Positions 43,059 to 52,623 of a DNA stretch of 64,000 bases are shown one piece after another; positions within the stretch are counted from its first letter, which is position 1, and every line of letters starts with the position of its first letter. The position numbers and the translations under genes were made by a program. This stretch comes from Flavobacterium restrictum (lineage in GTDB: Bacteria; Bacteroidota; Bacteroidia; Flavobacteriales; Flavobacteriaceae). Location of the stretch: assembly GCF_007097245.1 (NCBI RefSeq), contig NZ_VJZT01000011.1, positions 62,001-126,000 on the forward strand, in the 5' to 3' direction. Below the pieces are notes generated by a model. It saw nothing but the letters and a program-made list of their open reading frames with translations. It was not told the DNA's origin and did not search any database.

Positions 43059-45665
43059 TTATTGCACCACCTCACTCTGATTCCTAAACACCAATTTCCC
43101 ATCAAAGGCATCAATTAAAACAATGCTGTCGGTAGTTATTTTTCCAGAGAGAATTTCCTTGGACAATTCATTAAGAACGTCTCTTTGAATCACACGTTTT
43201 ACTGGTCGAGCACCAAATTGTGGATCATATCCTTTGTCTGAAAGATAGTCGATCGCTTCGGGCGTGGCATCCAAAGTGATGCCTTGTAAAGCCAACATTT
43301 TTTTGACACTTTTTAGTTGCAAACCTACGATTTGGGCAATATTCGCATGGGTCAGCGGCGTAAACATCACGATTTCGTCAATACGATTGATGAATTCGGG
43401 ACGAACGGTTTGTTTCAGCAAGCCTAAAACTTCCACTTTAGCGAGTTCTGTAGCGGCTTCGACACTTCCTTTTAAATTCTCGAATTTATCCTGTATAATC
43501 TGGCTTCCCATATTCGAAGTCATGATGATAATGGTGTTTTTGAAATCGGCCAAACGTCCTTTGTTGTCCGTCAAACGCCCTTCGTCCAAGACTTGCAACA
43601 AGATATTGAACGTGTCGGGATGCGCTTTTTCGATTTCGTCCAACAGAATAACAGAATATGGTTTTCTGCGCACAGCTTCAGTCAATTGTCCGCCTTCGTC
43701 ATAACCCACATATCCTGGAGGCGCACCCACCAATCGGCTCACGCTGTGGCGTTCCTGGTATTCGCTCATATCGATTCGGGTCATGGCGTTTTCATCGTCG
43801 AATAAATATTCTGCCAAGGCTTTTGCCAATTCGGTTTTTCCAACTCCTGTCGTTCCAAGGAAAAGGAAGGTTCCCACCGGTTTTTTCATGTCTTGCAATC
43901 CCGCACGACTTCTACGAACGGCATCGCTCACGGCTTCGATGGCTTCTTCCTGACCCACAACACGTTTGTGCAATTCTTCTTCTAGATGCAAGAGTTTTTC
44001 TCTTTCGCCCTGTAACATTTTCATCACGGGAATTCCAGTCCATTTGGCTACGACTTCGGCAATGTCTTCACGAGTTACTTCTTCTTTTATCAAGGAAGTA
44101 CCACCTTTTTGATCTTCGGCTAATTGTTTTTGGAACCCATCCAATCGTTCTTGGGCTTCTTTTATTTTTCCGTAACGAATTTCGGCTACTTTTCCGTAAT
44201 CGCCTTCGCGTTCGGCACGTTCGGCTTCGTATTTGAAGTCTTCGATTTCAGTTTTTACAGCTTGGATATTATCGACAACATCTTTCTCGGATTTCCATTT
44301 GGAGAATACTTCGTTTCGTTCGTCTTTCAAATTGGCCAAATCCATTCCCAAAACTTTGAGTTTGCTTTCGTCTTTCTCCCTTTTGATGGCGGCAATTTCG
44401 ATTTCCAATTGCATAATTTTTCGATCCAAAACATCGAGTTCTTCTGGTTTCGAATTGATTTCCATTCTAATTTTCGAAGCCGCTTCGTCCATTAAATCAA
44501 TGGCTTTGTCCGGTAAAAATCGATTGGTAATATAGCGTTGCGATAATTCGACAGCCGCAATAATGGCATCGTCTTTTATCTGAACTTTATGGTGTGTTTC
44601 GTATTTTTCCTTGATTCCACGAAGGATAGAAATCGCACTTTCTGTATCGGGTTCCTCAATTACTATTTTTTGGAAACGACGTTCGAGTGCCTTATCTTTT
44701 TCGAAATATTTTTGGTATTCATCCAAAGTTGTAGCACCAATAGCACGCAATTCGCCACGAGCCAAAGCAGGTTTTAGGATATTAGCAGCATCCATCGCAC
44801 CTTCGCCACCACCTGCACCAACAAGCGTGTGGATTTCGTCAATAAAAAGCACGATGTCTCCTTCGGCAGCCGTAACCTCTTTCACGACTGATTTCAAGCG
44901 TTCTTCGAATTCTCCTTTGTATTTGGCACCAGCAATTAAAGCGCCCATATCGAGCGAAAAAACGATTTTGTTTTTTAGATTTTCGGGAACGTCGCCATCC
45001 ACAATTCGGTGCGCCAATCCTTCGGCAATAGCAGTTTTACCCACGCCGGGTTCGCCGACCAACATGGGATTATTTTTGGTTCTACGGGTCAATATTTGCA
45101 AAACTCTACGAATTTCCTCGTCACGACCAATTACGGGATCGAGTTTTCCGTTTCGAGCCAATTCGTTGAGGTTTTTGGCGTATTTATTCAAAGAATTGTA
45201 GTTTTCTTCGGCAGAGGCAGAAGTCACTCTTTCGCCTTTGCGTAATTCTTCGATAGCGGCTTTGAGTCCTTTTTGGGTTACGCCTTGGTCTTTTAAAATC
45301 TGGGCAACCTTGCTTTTAGAACCAAAAATAGCCAGAAGTAAATGTTCGATAGAAACGAATTCATCGTTAATTTTCTCGGCAATAATTTCGGCTTCGTTGA
45401 GTGTGGTGTTGGCGGTTCGAGACAATTGAATTTCGCCCCCAGAAACCTTTGGAAAGTTCTGAATGGTGCTGTCTAGAATTTGAAGAAACAACGGTACATT
45501 GACGTTGAGTTTTTTCAAAATAAACGGTGCTACATTTTCATCGACTTCAAAAATAGCTTTGAAAATGTGTTCGTTTTCTATTTGTTGTTGTCCCAAACGT
45601 TGCACCAATTGCTGCGAAAGCTGAATGGCCTCCTGCGATTTGATTGTAAATTTATTGATGTTCAT
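43059..45665 (-). CDS. clpB: ATP-dependent chaperone ClpB
   Basis: An 868-residue hexameric disaggregase acting with DnaK. Order: N-terminal Clp repeat (1-145), NBD1 with Walker A GEPGVGKT near 205, the coiled-coil middle domain (about 400-530), NBD2 with Walker A GTTGVGKT near 608 and the C-terminal small domain. Full length for the family. The many long frames on the opposite strand are codon-usage shadows. Confidence 0.96.
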   Translation of the reverse strand: MNINKFTIKSQEAIQLSQQLVQRLGQQQIENEHIFKAIFEVDENVAPFILKKLNVNVPLFLQILDSTIQNFPKVSGGEIQLSRTANTTLNEAEIIAEKINDEFVSIEHLLLAIFGSKSKVAQILKDQGVTQKGLKAAIEELRKGERVTSASAEENYNSLNKYAKNLNELARNGKLDPVIGRDEEIRRVLQILTRRTKNNPMLVGEPGVGKTAIAEGLAHRIVDGDVPENLKNKIVFSLDMGALIAGAKYKGEFEERLKSVVKEVTAAEGDIVLFIDEIHTLVGAGGGEGAMDAANILKPALARGELRAIGATTLDEYQKYFEKDKALERRFQKIVIEEPDTESAISILRGIKEKYETHHKVQIKDDAIIAAVELSQRYITNRFLPDKAIDLMDEAASKIRMEINSKPEELDVLDRKIMQLEIEIAAIKREKDESKLKVLGMDLANLKDERNEVFSKWKSEKDVVDNIQAVKTEIEDFKYEAERAEREGDYGKVAEIRYGKIKEAQERLDGFQKQLAEDQKGGTSLIKEEVTREDIAEVVAKWTGIPVMKMLQGEREKLLHLEEELHKRVVGQEEAIEAVSDAVRRSRAGLQDMKKPVGTFLFLGTTGVGKTELAKALAEYLFDDENAMTRIDMSEYQERHSVSRLVGAPPGYVGYDEGGQLTEAVRRKPYSVILLDEIEKAHPDTFNILLQVLDEGRLTDNKGRLADFKNTIIIMTSNMGSQIIQDKFENLKGSVEAATELAKVEVLGLLKQTVRPEFINRIDEIVMFTPLTHANIAQIVGLQLKSVKKMLALQGITLDATPEAIDYLSDKGYDPQFGARPVKRVIQRDVLNELSKEILSGKITTDSIVLIDAFDGKLVFRNQSEVVQ

Positions 45666-45738
45666 GATGAAAGGATTTTATGTTTATTACTGTTTAATAC
45701 CTAACTTTGCAAAAGAATTGGCAATTGTTATTCCAACT

Positions 45739-45746
45739 CAAAAATA
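45739..45746 (-). promoter_or_regulatory. -7 box (TATTTTTG) upstream of clpB
   Basis: Perfect TAnnTTTG match on the minus strand; the start point would give a leader of about 65 bases. No CIRCE element or sigma-32-like site was seen. Confidence 0.4.
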
Positions 45747-45816
45747 AAGACAAAATGACCGATTTACTATGATTTTCATCATGTTATAAAGACAAAAAGA
45801 CATAAAATAAGACAAA

Positions 45817-46206
45817 ATGAGTATATTCAATTCCCTATTTGGTAGTTCAGAAGAAACAAAGAAAGTAGAAAGTAAAATCAATTGGATTCCGTTAACAGAT
45901 TTAGGTCAACTCGATGCTATTGTAGCCTTATCGAATGAAAAATCAGTGGTAATTTTCAAGCACAGCAACCGTTGTAGCGTGAGTAGAATGGCGTTGAAAC
46001 AATTTGAAAATGAATATGATTTGGACGATGCGGTTGCGGTATATTTTCTAGATTTATTAGAATACCGTGATATTTCAAATGAAATTGCATCTCGTTTTAA
46101 CGTTTTTCATCAATCGCCACAATTGTTGTTAATCAAGGACGGAAAATCCGTTTATGATGTTTCGCATAGTGACATTGATGCTGGGGAATTGAAGGGGAAA
46201 GTTTAA
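45817..46206 (+). CDS. ytxJ: bacillithiol system redox-active protein YtxJ
   Basis: A 129-residue thioredoxin-fold protein with the single-cysteine segment FKHSNRCSVSRMALKQFE near residue 50 and the C-terminal pattern HQSPQLLLIKDGKSVYDVSH, both typical of YtxJ. It is thought to reduce bacillithiol-mixed disulfides (bacilliredoxin-like). It is divergent from clpB. Confidence 0.9.
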   Translation: MSIFNSLFGSSEETKKVESKINWIPLTDLGQLDAIVALSNEKSVVIFKHSNRCSVSRMALKQFENEYDLDDAVAVYFLDLLEYRDISNEIASRFNVFHQSPQLLLIKDGKSVYDVSHSDIDAGELKGKV

Positions 46207-46293
46207 GTTGTGATTTATACGATAAATTGGCTATATTTGGATTCATTATTTAAAAAACTTTTGAAATTTCAATAAGCGAAACAAAACATTAAT

Positions 46294-47883
46294 ATGAAAA
46301 AACTTTTTTATCTTTTAGTAATTACTTTTAGTTGCAGTTCATTCGGGCAGAATTTAATCCCTAACTATGAAATAGGTTGTTTTGTAGATTATAATAAGAA
46401 AATTATTAATGGTTACTATGATTTTGAATATGAACCCAAAACATCACTTAATGTAAGCTATCAAGCAAGTGAGAATTTTACCAAAGGCTATTATTTTGAT
46501 AATAATGGATTGAAAGTAAATGGATTGTTAAAATATTCTCAAAGTGATAGAGAATTGAAGTTTAAAATAAATGAAAAAGATGTTGAGAAATCCATTAGAG
46601 CTAGTGAATCTAAAGGATATATAATTGGGATAGACACCTTTTCCGTAGTGAAAAATGTTATTGTTATTGGAGTTTTTGGAGATAAACTTTCAGGCAAAAG
46701 TGAATTTGCAGAAAATATTGAAAACATCGGTGGAAAACAATTTTATAAATTTATTGCAGAAGCTGCAAATCGAAGTTCTTATGCTAAATATATTGTTAAA
46801 CAATCTGAAGCATCAGATTTTGAGACTTTTCAGTCAAATAAAGGTAAATTTAAAAAGCTTGCAGCCGATATTTTTGGAAGTGATCCTATCCTTAAATCGG
46901 ATATTGAAAATGGGAAATATGATGAAGAGGACATTCCTTCAATGATAAAAATTTTTAAGTACAGAAAACTTTATGGACGCGACCAAAAGATTTTCTATAA
47001 TTCTTCTTGGGATGAAACGGATAATCATGATGAAGGCGCTTATTATGCAAAAATAGAATCCGTTCAGGATTCCATTTTTCATTTGAGTTATTTTTTTAAG
47101 AATGATATAAAAATATATGAAGGAGATTTTACCTCATTTTATCCCCATAAAAAAAAAGGTGTTTTTGTTTTTTATTATCCAAATGGAAAGATAAGAAAAC
47201 AGATAAATTATATCAATAATAAGCCTAAAAATGTGATAGAATATTTTATCAATGGTGGAATTCATAGACGGTATTTTTATTTAGAGGAAGATAAAATTAT
47301 GTATACCCAGGTAAACAATGATCAAGGTGTAAGTATTTTTGGTAGTAAAGGAAGTATGGGAAAAGAGACTTTTAACGATGTAATTACCGGTAAAGATGTC
47401 ACCTATGAATTTAAAGACCAACAGGTTAAAAATGTTTATTATAATGATGTGAATGGGGATAAGGTTTATCAACTTTGCGAAAAAAATGCAAAACCGGATG
47501 ATTTTAAAGATTTGCAAAAATTAATAAATGACAAATTAAAATATCCTACAGAATCTGTTCAAAAATACAATCACGGATATGCTTTAATGAAACTTATAGT
47601 CGAACCAAGTGGATTGGTTTCCGAAGTTGAACTAGTAAAAGGAGTTGATATGTTTTGTGATGTTGCTATCAATGAATTTTTATCTCAATTTAAAAATCAG
47701 ATTATTTGGAAGCCTGGAAAAGTGGATGGAGTAAATGTGAGACAAGAAATTATTTTACCAATTGATTTTTCAATCATTGATACTTCATCCTATAAGAATC
47801 ATTATTATAATTTTAATCCTTGGTTTTTTCAAAATATGATGATGCAACAAAATATGATGAGAGCTCCAATGGGAAGATATTAA
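46294..47883 (+). CDS. exported protein with TonB C-terminal domain
   Basis: A 529-residue protein with a signal peptide (1-18, ending SSFGQ). The middle holds a MORN/YwqK-like segment (GVFVFYYPNGKIRKQINYIN near 290). The C-terminal 90 residues (YALMKLIVEPSGLVSEVELV onward, ending IILPIDFSI) resemble the TonB C-terminal fold, followed by a Met/Asn-rich tail. No membrane anchor other than the signal peptide and no ExbBD genes, so it is unlikely to be a true energy transducer. Function unknown. Confidence 0.7.
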   Translation: MKKLFYLLVITFSCSSFGQNLIPNYEIGCFVDYNKKIINGYYDFEYEPKTSLNVSYQASENFTKGYYFDNNGLKVNGLLKYSQSDRELKFKINEKDVEKSIRASESKGYIIGIDTFSVVKNVIVIGVFGDKLSGKSEFAENIENIGGKQFYKFIAEAANRSSYAKYIVKQSEASDFETFQSNKGKFKKLAADIFGSDPILKSDIENGKYDEEDIPSMIKIFKYRKLYGRDQKIFYNSSWDETDNHDEGAYYAKIESVQDSIFHLSYFFKNDIKIYEGDFTSFYPHKKKGVFVFYYPNGKIRKQINYINNKPKNVIEYFINGGIHRRYFYLEEDKIMYTQVNNDQGVSIFGSKGSMGKETFNDVITGKDVTYEFKDQQVKNVYYNDVNGDKVYQLCEKNAKPDDFKDLQKLINDKLKYPTESVQKYNHGYALMKLIVEPSGLVSEVELVKGVDMFCDVAINEFLSQFKNQIIWKPGKVDGVNVRQEIILPIDFSIIDTSSYKNHYYNFNPWFFQNMMMQQNMMRAPMGRY

Positions 47884-47903
47884 TTTATTTATTCCAAAAA
47901 AGA

Positions 47904-47949
47904 TAGCCACGAATTCACTTATTAAACTAATATAATTCGTGGCTTTAAA
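47904..47949. terminator. bidirectional hairpin between the TonB-domain gene and argH
   Basis: AGCCACGAATT/AATTCGTGGCT stem with an 18-base loop. The GCCACGAATT arm resembles the palindromic elements at 34.9 and 38.5 kb. Lies between convergent genes. Confidence 0.7.
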
Positions 47950-47961
47950 ATTTTATTGATA

Positions 47962-49242
47962 TTAGTAAGAATCGCTCATCTTATCCTTAATCTCCTCCAA
48001 ACAAAGGTTGTTAATACTTCCCTCATGAGTATGTTGGGTTGCTTTTGGCGATTGAAAAGTACCGTTTTCAAGTTGTTCGGCAACCGCTTTATAGGCATCT
48101 CTAAACGGCATTCCAGCCACTACCATTTCGTTCAATGTATCCACCGTAAAGAGGTAATCGTATTTTTTATCAGCAAGAATATTGTCTTTTACTTTGATGT
48201 CCTTGATAGAGAAAATGGCAATATCCAAACACGCTTTCAGGTTTTGAATCGCAGGAAACAATCCTTCTTTCAGCAATTGTAAATCACGGTGATAGCCACT
48301 TGGCAAGTTGTTGGTAATTAGCGTGATTTCATAAGGCAAGGCTTGGATTTTGTTGCATTTTCCACGAATCAACTCAAAAACATCTGGGTTTTTCTTGTGC
48401 GGCATAATGCTCGAACCCGTCGTCAAATGAGCAGGCAAAGTGATAAAATCAAAATTCTGACTCATATACAAACAAACGTCCATTGAAAATTTTGCCAAAG
48501 TAGCTGCAACACTACTCATAGCGAAAGCTACTGTTTTTTCTGATTTTCCACGGCTCATTTGCGCGGCAACCGAATTGAATTTTAAGGTTTCAAAACCCAA
48601 TTCGTGAGTGGTAAAAGTTCTGTTGATAGGGAAGGAGCTCCCGTAACCTGCAGCGGAACCCAATGGATTTTGATCTACGATTTTCAGGGCGGCGTTTAGC
48701 ATGGTAATATCGTCAATCAAGGTTTCAGCGTAAGCAGAAAACCACATTCCAAAGGAAGAAGGCATTGCAATTTGCAAATGGGTATACCCTGGCAACAATA
48801 CATTTTGGTGTTTCTCTGCCGATTCCATCAACAAATCGAATAGGGTTTTTACTTGCGATTTGAAATCTTTTACGACATCTTTTAAATACAAATTCACATC
48901 TACCAAAACTTGATCGTTACGAGAACGCGCCGTGTGGATTTTTTTCCCAGCATCGCCTAATTTTATAGTTAAAAGATACTCGATTTTGGAATGTACGTCC
49001 TCAAAACTGTCTTCGATTTCGAATTTGTCGTTTGCAACATCTTCAATAATTTCTTCCAAAGCCAGAACCAAAGAATCTGTTTCTTCGGCGGTCAAAAGCC
49101 CAATTTGTCCCAACATTTTGGCGTGTGCGATAGAACCTAACGCATCGTATTTGGCGAGAACCAAGTCTAATTCTCGGTCGTTTCCAACGGTGAAATGTTC
49201 GATTTGTTTAGCTGTTGGTATTCCTTTTTCCCAAAGTTTCAT
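47962..49242 (-). CDS. argH: argininosuccinate lyase
   Basis: A 426-residue fumarase-superfamily enzyme that splits argininosuccinate into arginine and fumarate, the last step of the pathway. Signature GSSIMPHKKNPDVFELIRGK near residue 270, HTARSRNDQV near 100 and LPGYTHLQIAMP near 148. Last gene of the arg operon. Confidence 0.95.
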   Translation of the reverse strand: MKLWEKGIPTAKQIEHFTVGNDRELDLVLAKYDALGSIAHAKMLGQIGLLTAEETDSLVLALEEIIEDVANDKFEIEDSFEDVHSKIEYLLTIKLGDAGKKIHTARSRNDQVLVDVNLYLKDVVKDFKSQVKTLFDLLMESAEKHQNVLLPGYTHLQIAMPSSFGMWFSAYAETLIDDITMLNAALKIVDQNPLGSAAGYGSSFPINRTFTTHELGFETLKFNSVAAQMSRGKSEKTVAFAMSSVAATLAKFSMDVCLYMSQNFDFITLPAHLTTGSSIMPHKKNPDVFELIRGKCNKIQALPYEITLITNNLPSGYHRDLQLLKEGLFPAIQNLKACLDIAIFSIKDIKVKDNILADKKYDYLFTVDTLNEMVVAGMPFRDAYKAVAEQLENGTFQSPKATQHTHEGSINNLCLEEIKDKMSDSY

Positions 49243-49263
49243 AGGTTTATTTTTTATTTGTAG

Positions 49264-49283
49264 GGACAGGTCGCGACCTGTCC
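49264..49283. repeat. perfect 20-bp palindrome in the argE-argH gap
   Basis: GGACAGGTCGCGACCTGTCC, much higher in GC than its surroundings and flanked by TAG and GTACG. A repeat type common in flavobacterial intergenic regions (recalled, not searched). Confidence 0.7.
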
Positions 49284-49294
49284 GTACGATATAA

Positions 49295-50365
49295 TTATTG
49301 TTTCAAAAAATCGCCTAGTATTTTGATATACAAATCGATTCCTTCTTCTATTTCGTTTACATATATAAATTCGTCTGCCGAGTGCGACCGCAAGCTTTCT
49401 CCTGGCCCTAATTTCAAAGATTTACAATACAATACCGATTGATCCGAAAGGGTAGGCGAGCCATAGGTCGTTCTTCCCAAAGCGATTCCGGCTTGCACTA
49501 ATCCGTGTGTAACGGGAATGGAAGACGCATTCAAGTGCATGGAGCGTGGCGTTACTTCGGCATTCACATTGGCTCTTACGGTTTCTAAAATTTCGGTATT
49601 GTTGTAACAATCATTCACCCGAATATCGACAACCAAATGGCATTCGGCAGGAACAACATTGTGCTGTTTTCCTGCGGTAACTTGGGTTACGGTCATTTTT
49701 ACAGGACCTAAAACCTCCGATATTTTGTCGAATTGAAAAGTTTTAAACCATTCAATCACAGGCATTGCGTTGTAAATAGGATTGTCGTGATTGTGGTGCG
49801 CGGCGTGGCTTGCGGTTCCTTTTACAACAACATCTAATACTAATAAACCTTTTTCGGCTACTGCTAATTGCATTAATGTAGGTTCACCAACAATAGCACA
49901 ATCCAATTCAGGCAGATGTTTTAAAACGCTGTTTAATCCATTTTTTCCACTGCTTTCTTCTTCTGCCGAAGCTACGATTACAATGTTGTAAGGTAAATTT
50001 TCATTGGCATAAAAATGCGTGAATGTGGCTATGAGCGATACCAAACAACCACCGGCATCATTACTTCCCAATCCAAATAATTTTCCGTCTTTTACAATCG
50101 CTTCAAACGGATCGTTGGTATAACCTTGGTTAGGTCGCACTGTATCGTGATGTGAATTCAGTAAAAGTGTCGGTTTGGATGTATCAAAATGTTGATTGAA
50201 AGCCCAAATATTGTTGTTTTCTCTTTCGAAAGGAATATTATTCTGGGTAAACCAATTTTCGATTAAAAGTGCTGTTTGCTCTTCTTCGCTAGAAAAGGAA
50301 GGCGCTTCAATCAACGATTTTAATAGCGCAATGGCTTCTTGGGTTAGGGTTGCTGTGTTTTTCAT
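49295..50365 (-). CDS. argE: M20 family N-acyl-ornithine deacylase (ArgE-like)
   Basis: A 356-residue M20 metallopeptidase: first zinc-ligand segment LLLNSHHDTVRPNQGY near 67, catalytic Glu pair in VASAEEESSGKNGL near 131, and the dimerisation domain in the middle. Removes the acyl group after transcarbamoylation, giving citrulline or ornithine. Whether it takes acetyl or succinyl substrates depends on the argF' specificity discussed separately. Confidence 0.85.
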   Translation of the reverse strand: MKNTATLTQEAIALLKSLIEAPSFSSEEEQTALLIENWFTQNNIPFERENNNIWAFNQHFDTSKPTLLLNSHHDTVRPNQGYTNDPFEAIVKDGKLFGLGSNDAGGCLVSLIATFTHFYANENLPYNIVIVASAEEESSGKNGLNSVLKHLPELDCAIVGEPTLMQLAVAEKGLLVLDVVVKGTASHAAHHNHDNPIYNAMPVIEWFKTFQFDKISEVLGPVKMTVTQVTAGKQHNVVPAECHLVVDIRVNDCYNNTEILETVRANVNAEVTPRSMHLNASSIPVTHGLVQAGIALGRTTYGSPTLSDQSVLYCKSLKLGPGESLRSHSADEFIYVNEIEEGIDLYIKILGDFLKQ

Positions 50366-50376
50366 TTTTTACTTTT

Positions 50377-50458
50377 TTGCCACGAAGGCGTAAAGTCACA
50401 AAGTTTTTTTAATTTCTTTTTTAATTTTTTCTTTGAGTCTTCGTGCCTTTGTGGCAAA
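50377..50458. repeat. imperfect inverted repeat in the argB-argE gap
   Basis: Left arm TTGCCACGAAGGCGTAAAG and right arm complement TTGCCACAAAGGCACGAAG (50431-50458) give a 28-bp imperfect stem over an A/T-rich loop. No coding potential. Confidence 0.7.
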
Positions 50459-50462
50459 TTAA

Positions 50463-51248
50463 TTATAATTCAATACTTGTACAAATTGCATTAGCATCTT
50501 TCAACATTCGATGATGTCCAATTTTTATTTTCTGAACGCCTTTAGACAAACTATTGAAACAGTTATCCAATTTAGGAATCATTCCAGAATGAATGGCACC
50601 CTCTTCTTTTAATTTTGAATAAAGAGCTGAATTTATTTGTTCAATTACCGAATTTTCATCTTCAACATCCGCTAAAACACCCGCTTTTTCGAAGCAATAA
50701 TTCAACGTTACCTCAAAAACTTCTGAAGCGGCAATGGCCAATTCACTCGCAATAGTGTCGGCATTGGTGTTCAATAATTGCCCGTTTTTATCGTGCGTGA
50801 TGGCACAAAATACAGGAACAATTCCGTTATTGATTAAAGTTTCCAACAATGGTGTATTCACTTTTTGTACATCGCCCACAAAACCGTAATCAATCGTTGG
50901 ATGGTTTCTTTTGGTGGATTGAATCAAATTCCCATCGGCACCCGAAAACCCCATGGCGTTGGTGTTATTGGCTTGTAATTGCGCCACAATATTTTTATTA
51001 ATCTCACCCGCATAAATCATCACAACAACGTCGAGCATAGGTTTATCCGTAATGCGTCGTCCATCAATCATTTGTGGAGTCAAACCAATACTTTGCGCCA
51101 TTTTGGTAGCCGATTTTCCGCCTCCATGAACGAGAATTTTTTTGCCTTCAATATTCGAAAAATCAACTAGAAATTGTGACAATTCCTTTGGATTATCAAT
51201 GATGTTGCCTCCAATTTTTATGATGGCTAATGGTTTCTTATTTGACAT
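50463..51248 (-). CDS. argB: N-acylglutamate kinase (acetylglutamate kinase family)
   Basis: A 261-residue amino-acid kinase: KIGGNII near residue 11, HGGGKSATKMA near 41 and LNTNADTIASELAIAASEVF near 159. Phosphorylates the gamma-carboxyl of N-acetyl- or N-succinylglutamate. The ATG overlaps the argF' stop by 11 bp. Confidence 0.92.
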   Translation of the reverse strand: MSNKKPLAIIKIGGNIIDNPKELSQFLVDFSNIEGKKILVHGGGKSATKMAQSIGLTPQMIDGRRITDKPMLDVVVMIYAGEINKNIVAQLQANNTNAMGFSGADGNLIQSTKRNHPTIDYGFVGDVQKVNTPLLETLINNGIVPVFCAITHDKNGQLLNTNADTIASELAIAASEVFEVTLNYCFEKAGVLADVEDENSVIEQINSALYSKLKEEGAIHSGMIPKLDNCFNSLSKGVQKIKIGHHRMLKDANAICTSIEL

Positions 51249-52188
51249 TTTCCAATATTTTCTGCAACACTAATTGCGCCGAATACGTTCTATTATTAGC
51301 TTGTTCCATGACGATAGAATTTTCGCCATCGATGACTTCATCGGTTACAATTACGTTTCTACGAACGGGCAAACAGTGCATAAATTTGGCATTGTTCGTC
51401 AATTTCATTTTATCGGCTGTGATTGTCCAATTGGGGTCGGAATTGGTAATTTTTCCGTATTCTTTGTAATTGCTCCAGTTTTTGGCATAAATAAAATCGG
51501 CATTTGCGAAAGCTTTGTCCTGATCGTACTCAATTATGGAATCTTTAGTAATTTCTGGATTCAGTTCATAACCTTCGGGATGTGTGATTACAAAATCCAT
51601 TTCGGTTTGCAATTGCATCATTTCCACAAAGGAATTGGGAACAGCTTGCGGCAAAGCTCTTGGATGTGGCGCCCACGAAAGCACTACTTTAGGACGGTGA
51701 TTGGTCTTGTTTTCTTCCATGGTGATCGCATCGGCAAGGGATTGCAAGGGATGTCCCGTAGCACTTTCCATATTCACGATAGGCACTGTGGCGTATTTCA
51801 TGAAACCACTCATCACGGTTTCGGCATTGTCTTTTTCTTTGTCTAGCAATCCTGCAAAAGCTCTGATGGCAATGATATCGCAGTATTGCGAAACCACTTC
51901 GGCGGCTTCTTTAATGTGTTCCGATGCGCCTTGGTTCATAATGGCGCCGTCTTCGAATTCTAGCGTCCAGCCTTCGCTGGTAAAATTCATAACCATCACG
52001 TTCATTCCCAAATTTAAGGCGGCTTTTTGGGTACTCAAACGGGTTCTCAAACTCGAATTGAAAAACAACATTCCTAATGTTTTGTCGTTTCCTAGTTTTT
52101 TATTTTTAAGCGGATTTTGCTTGATTTTTATCGCTTGTTTCACCCATTTTTCGAGCGAATCTATGTTTTGTATGGAGGTAAAGTTCAT
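51238..52188 (-). CDS. argF': N-acylornithine carbamoyltransferase (argF' type)
   Basis: A 316-residue transcarbamoylase. Carbamoyl-phosphate loop FFNSSLRTRLSTQ (42-54), HPLQSLADAIT near 149 and HCLPVRRNVIV near 274. The FNSSLRTR form (not the STRTR of ordinary OTC) and closeness to the Bacteroides argF' identify a carbamoyltransferase of N-acylated ornithine. The residue that separates acetyl from succinyl enzymes (Glu in Xanthomonas, Pro in Bacteroides) is Ser89 here, so the acyl group is open. Cotranscribed with argB. Confidence 0.88.
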   Translation of the reverse strand: MNFTSIQNIDSLEKWVKQAIKIKQNPLKNKKLGNDKTLGMLFFNSSLRTRLSTQKAALNLGMNVMVMNFTSEGWTLEFEDGAIMNQGASEHIKEAAEVVSQYCDIIAIRAFAGLLDKEKDNAETVMSGFMKYATVPIVNMESATGHPLQSLADAITMEENKTNHRPKVVLSWAPHPRALPQAVPNSFVEMMQLQTEMDFVITHPEGYELNPEITKDSIIEYDQDKAFANADFIYAKNWSNYKEYGKITNSDPNWTITADKMKLTNNAKFMHCLPVRRNVIVTDEVIDGENSIVMEQANNRTYSAQLVLQKILENVK

Positions 52189-52200
52189 GGTTGTATGTAA

Positions 52201-52545
52201 TTTGTACGCTGATTAAACGGATTCGCTATCGCAAAGACACGGATAAGAGCGGATTTTTTGTTATTACTTATTTTGTATGCTGATTAAACGGATTCGCTAT
52301 CGCAAAGACACGGATAAGAGCGGATTTTTGGTTATTACTTATTTTGTACGCTGATTAAACGGATTCGCTATCGCGAAGACACGGATAAGAGCGGATTTTT
52401 TGTTATTACTTATTTTGTACGCTGATTAAACGGATTCGCTATTGCGAAGACACGGATAAGAGCGGATTTTTTGTTATTGCTTATTTTGTACGCTGATTAA
52501 ACGGATTCGCTATTGCGAAGAAACGGATAAGAGCGGATTTTTTTC
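52201..52545. repeat. 71-bp tandem repeat, five copies
   Basis: The block GCTGATTAAACGGATTCGCT starts at 52208, 52279, 52350, 52421 and 52492, exactly 71 bp apart, with only scattered changes (last copy lacks its tail). Each unit contains the short inverted repeat TTCGCTATCGCGAAG (some copies with TTGCGAAG). No coding sequence, no spacers between units. It fills the gap between the GxxExxY gene and argF'. Confidence 0.93.
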
Positions 52546-52572
52546 TAATTAATTTCAGTATCAATAAAAAAA

Positions 52573-52622
52573 ATCAGTTTTTATCTGCGTTTGCGGAGCA
52601 TCCGTGTTATCTGCGTTCTATT
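52573..52622. repeat. repeat left of the GxxExxY gene
   Basis: CAGTTTTTATCTGCGTTTGC with a following CATCCGTGTTATCTGCG, a variant of the inverted form of the 71-bp unit's GATAAAAACGG end and of the repeats at 53065-53120 and 53914-53962. Confidence 0.55.
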
Positions 52623-52623
52623 T

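Noticed and set aside
43264..45429. Several long plus-strand frames opposite clpB
   Set aside because: All are antisense to a full-length conserved gene, share no family features and reflect its codon usage.
51274..52216. Long plus-strand frames opposite argF'
   Set aside because: Antisense shadows of a complete conserved enzyme; no start context or domain.
52201..52545. Possible CRISPR array
   Set aside because: Units are contiguous 71-bp copies with no unique spacers between short repeats, and no cas genes are present.
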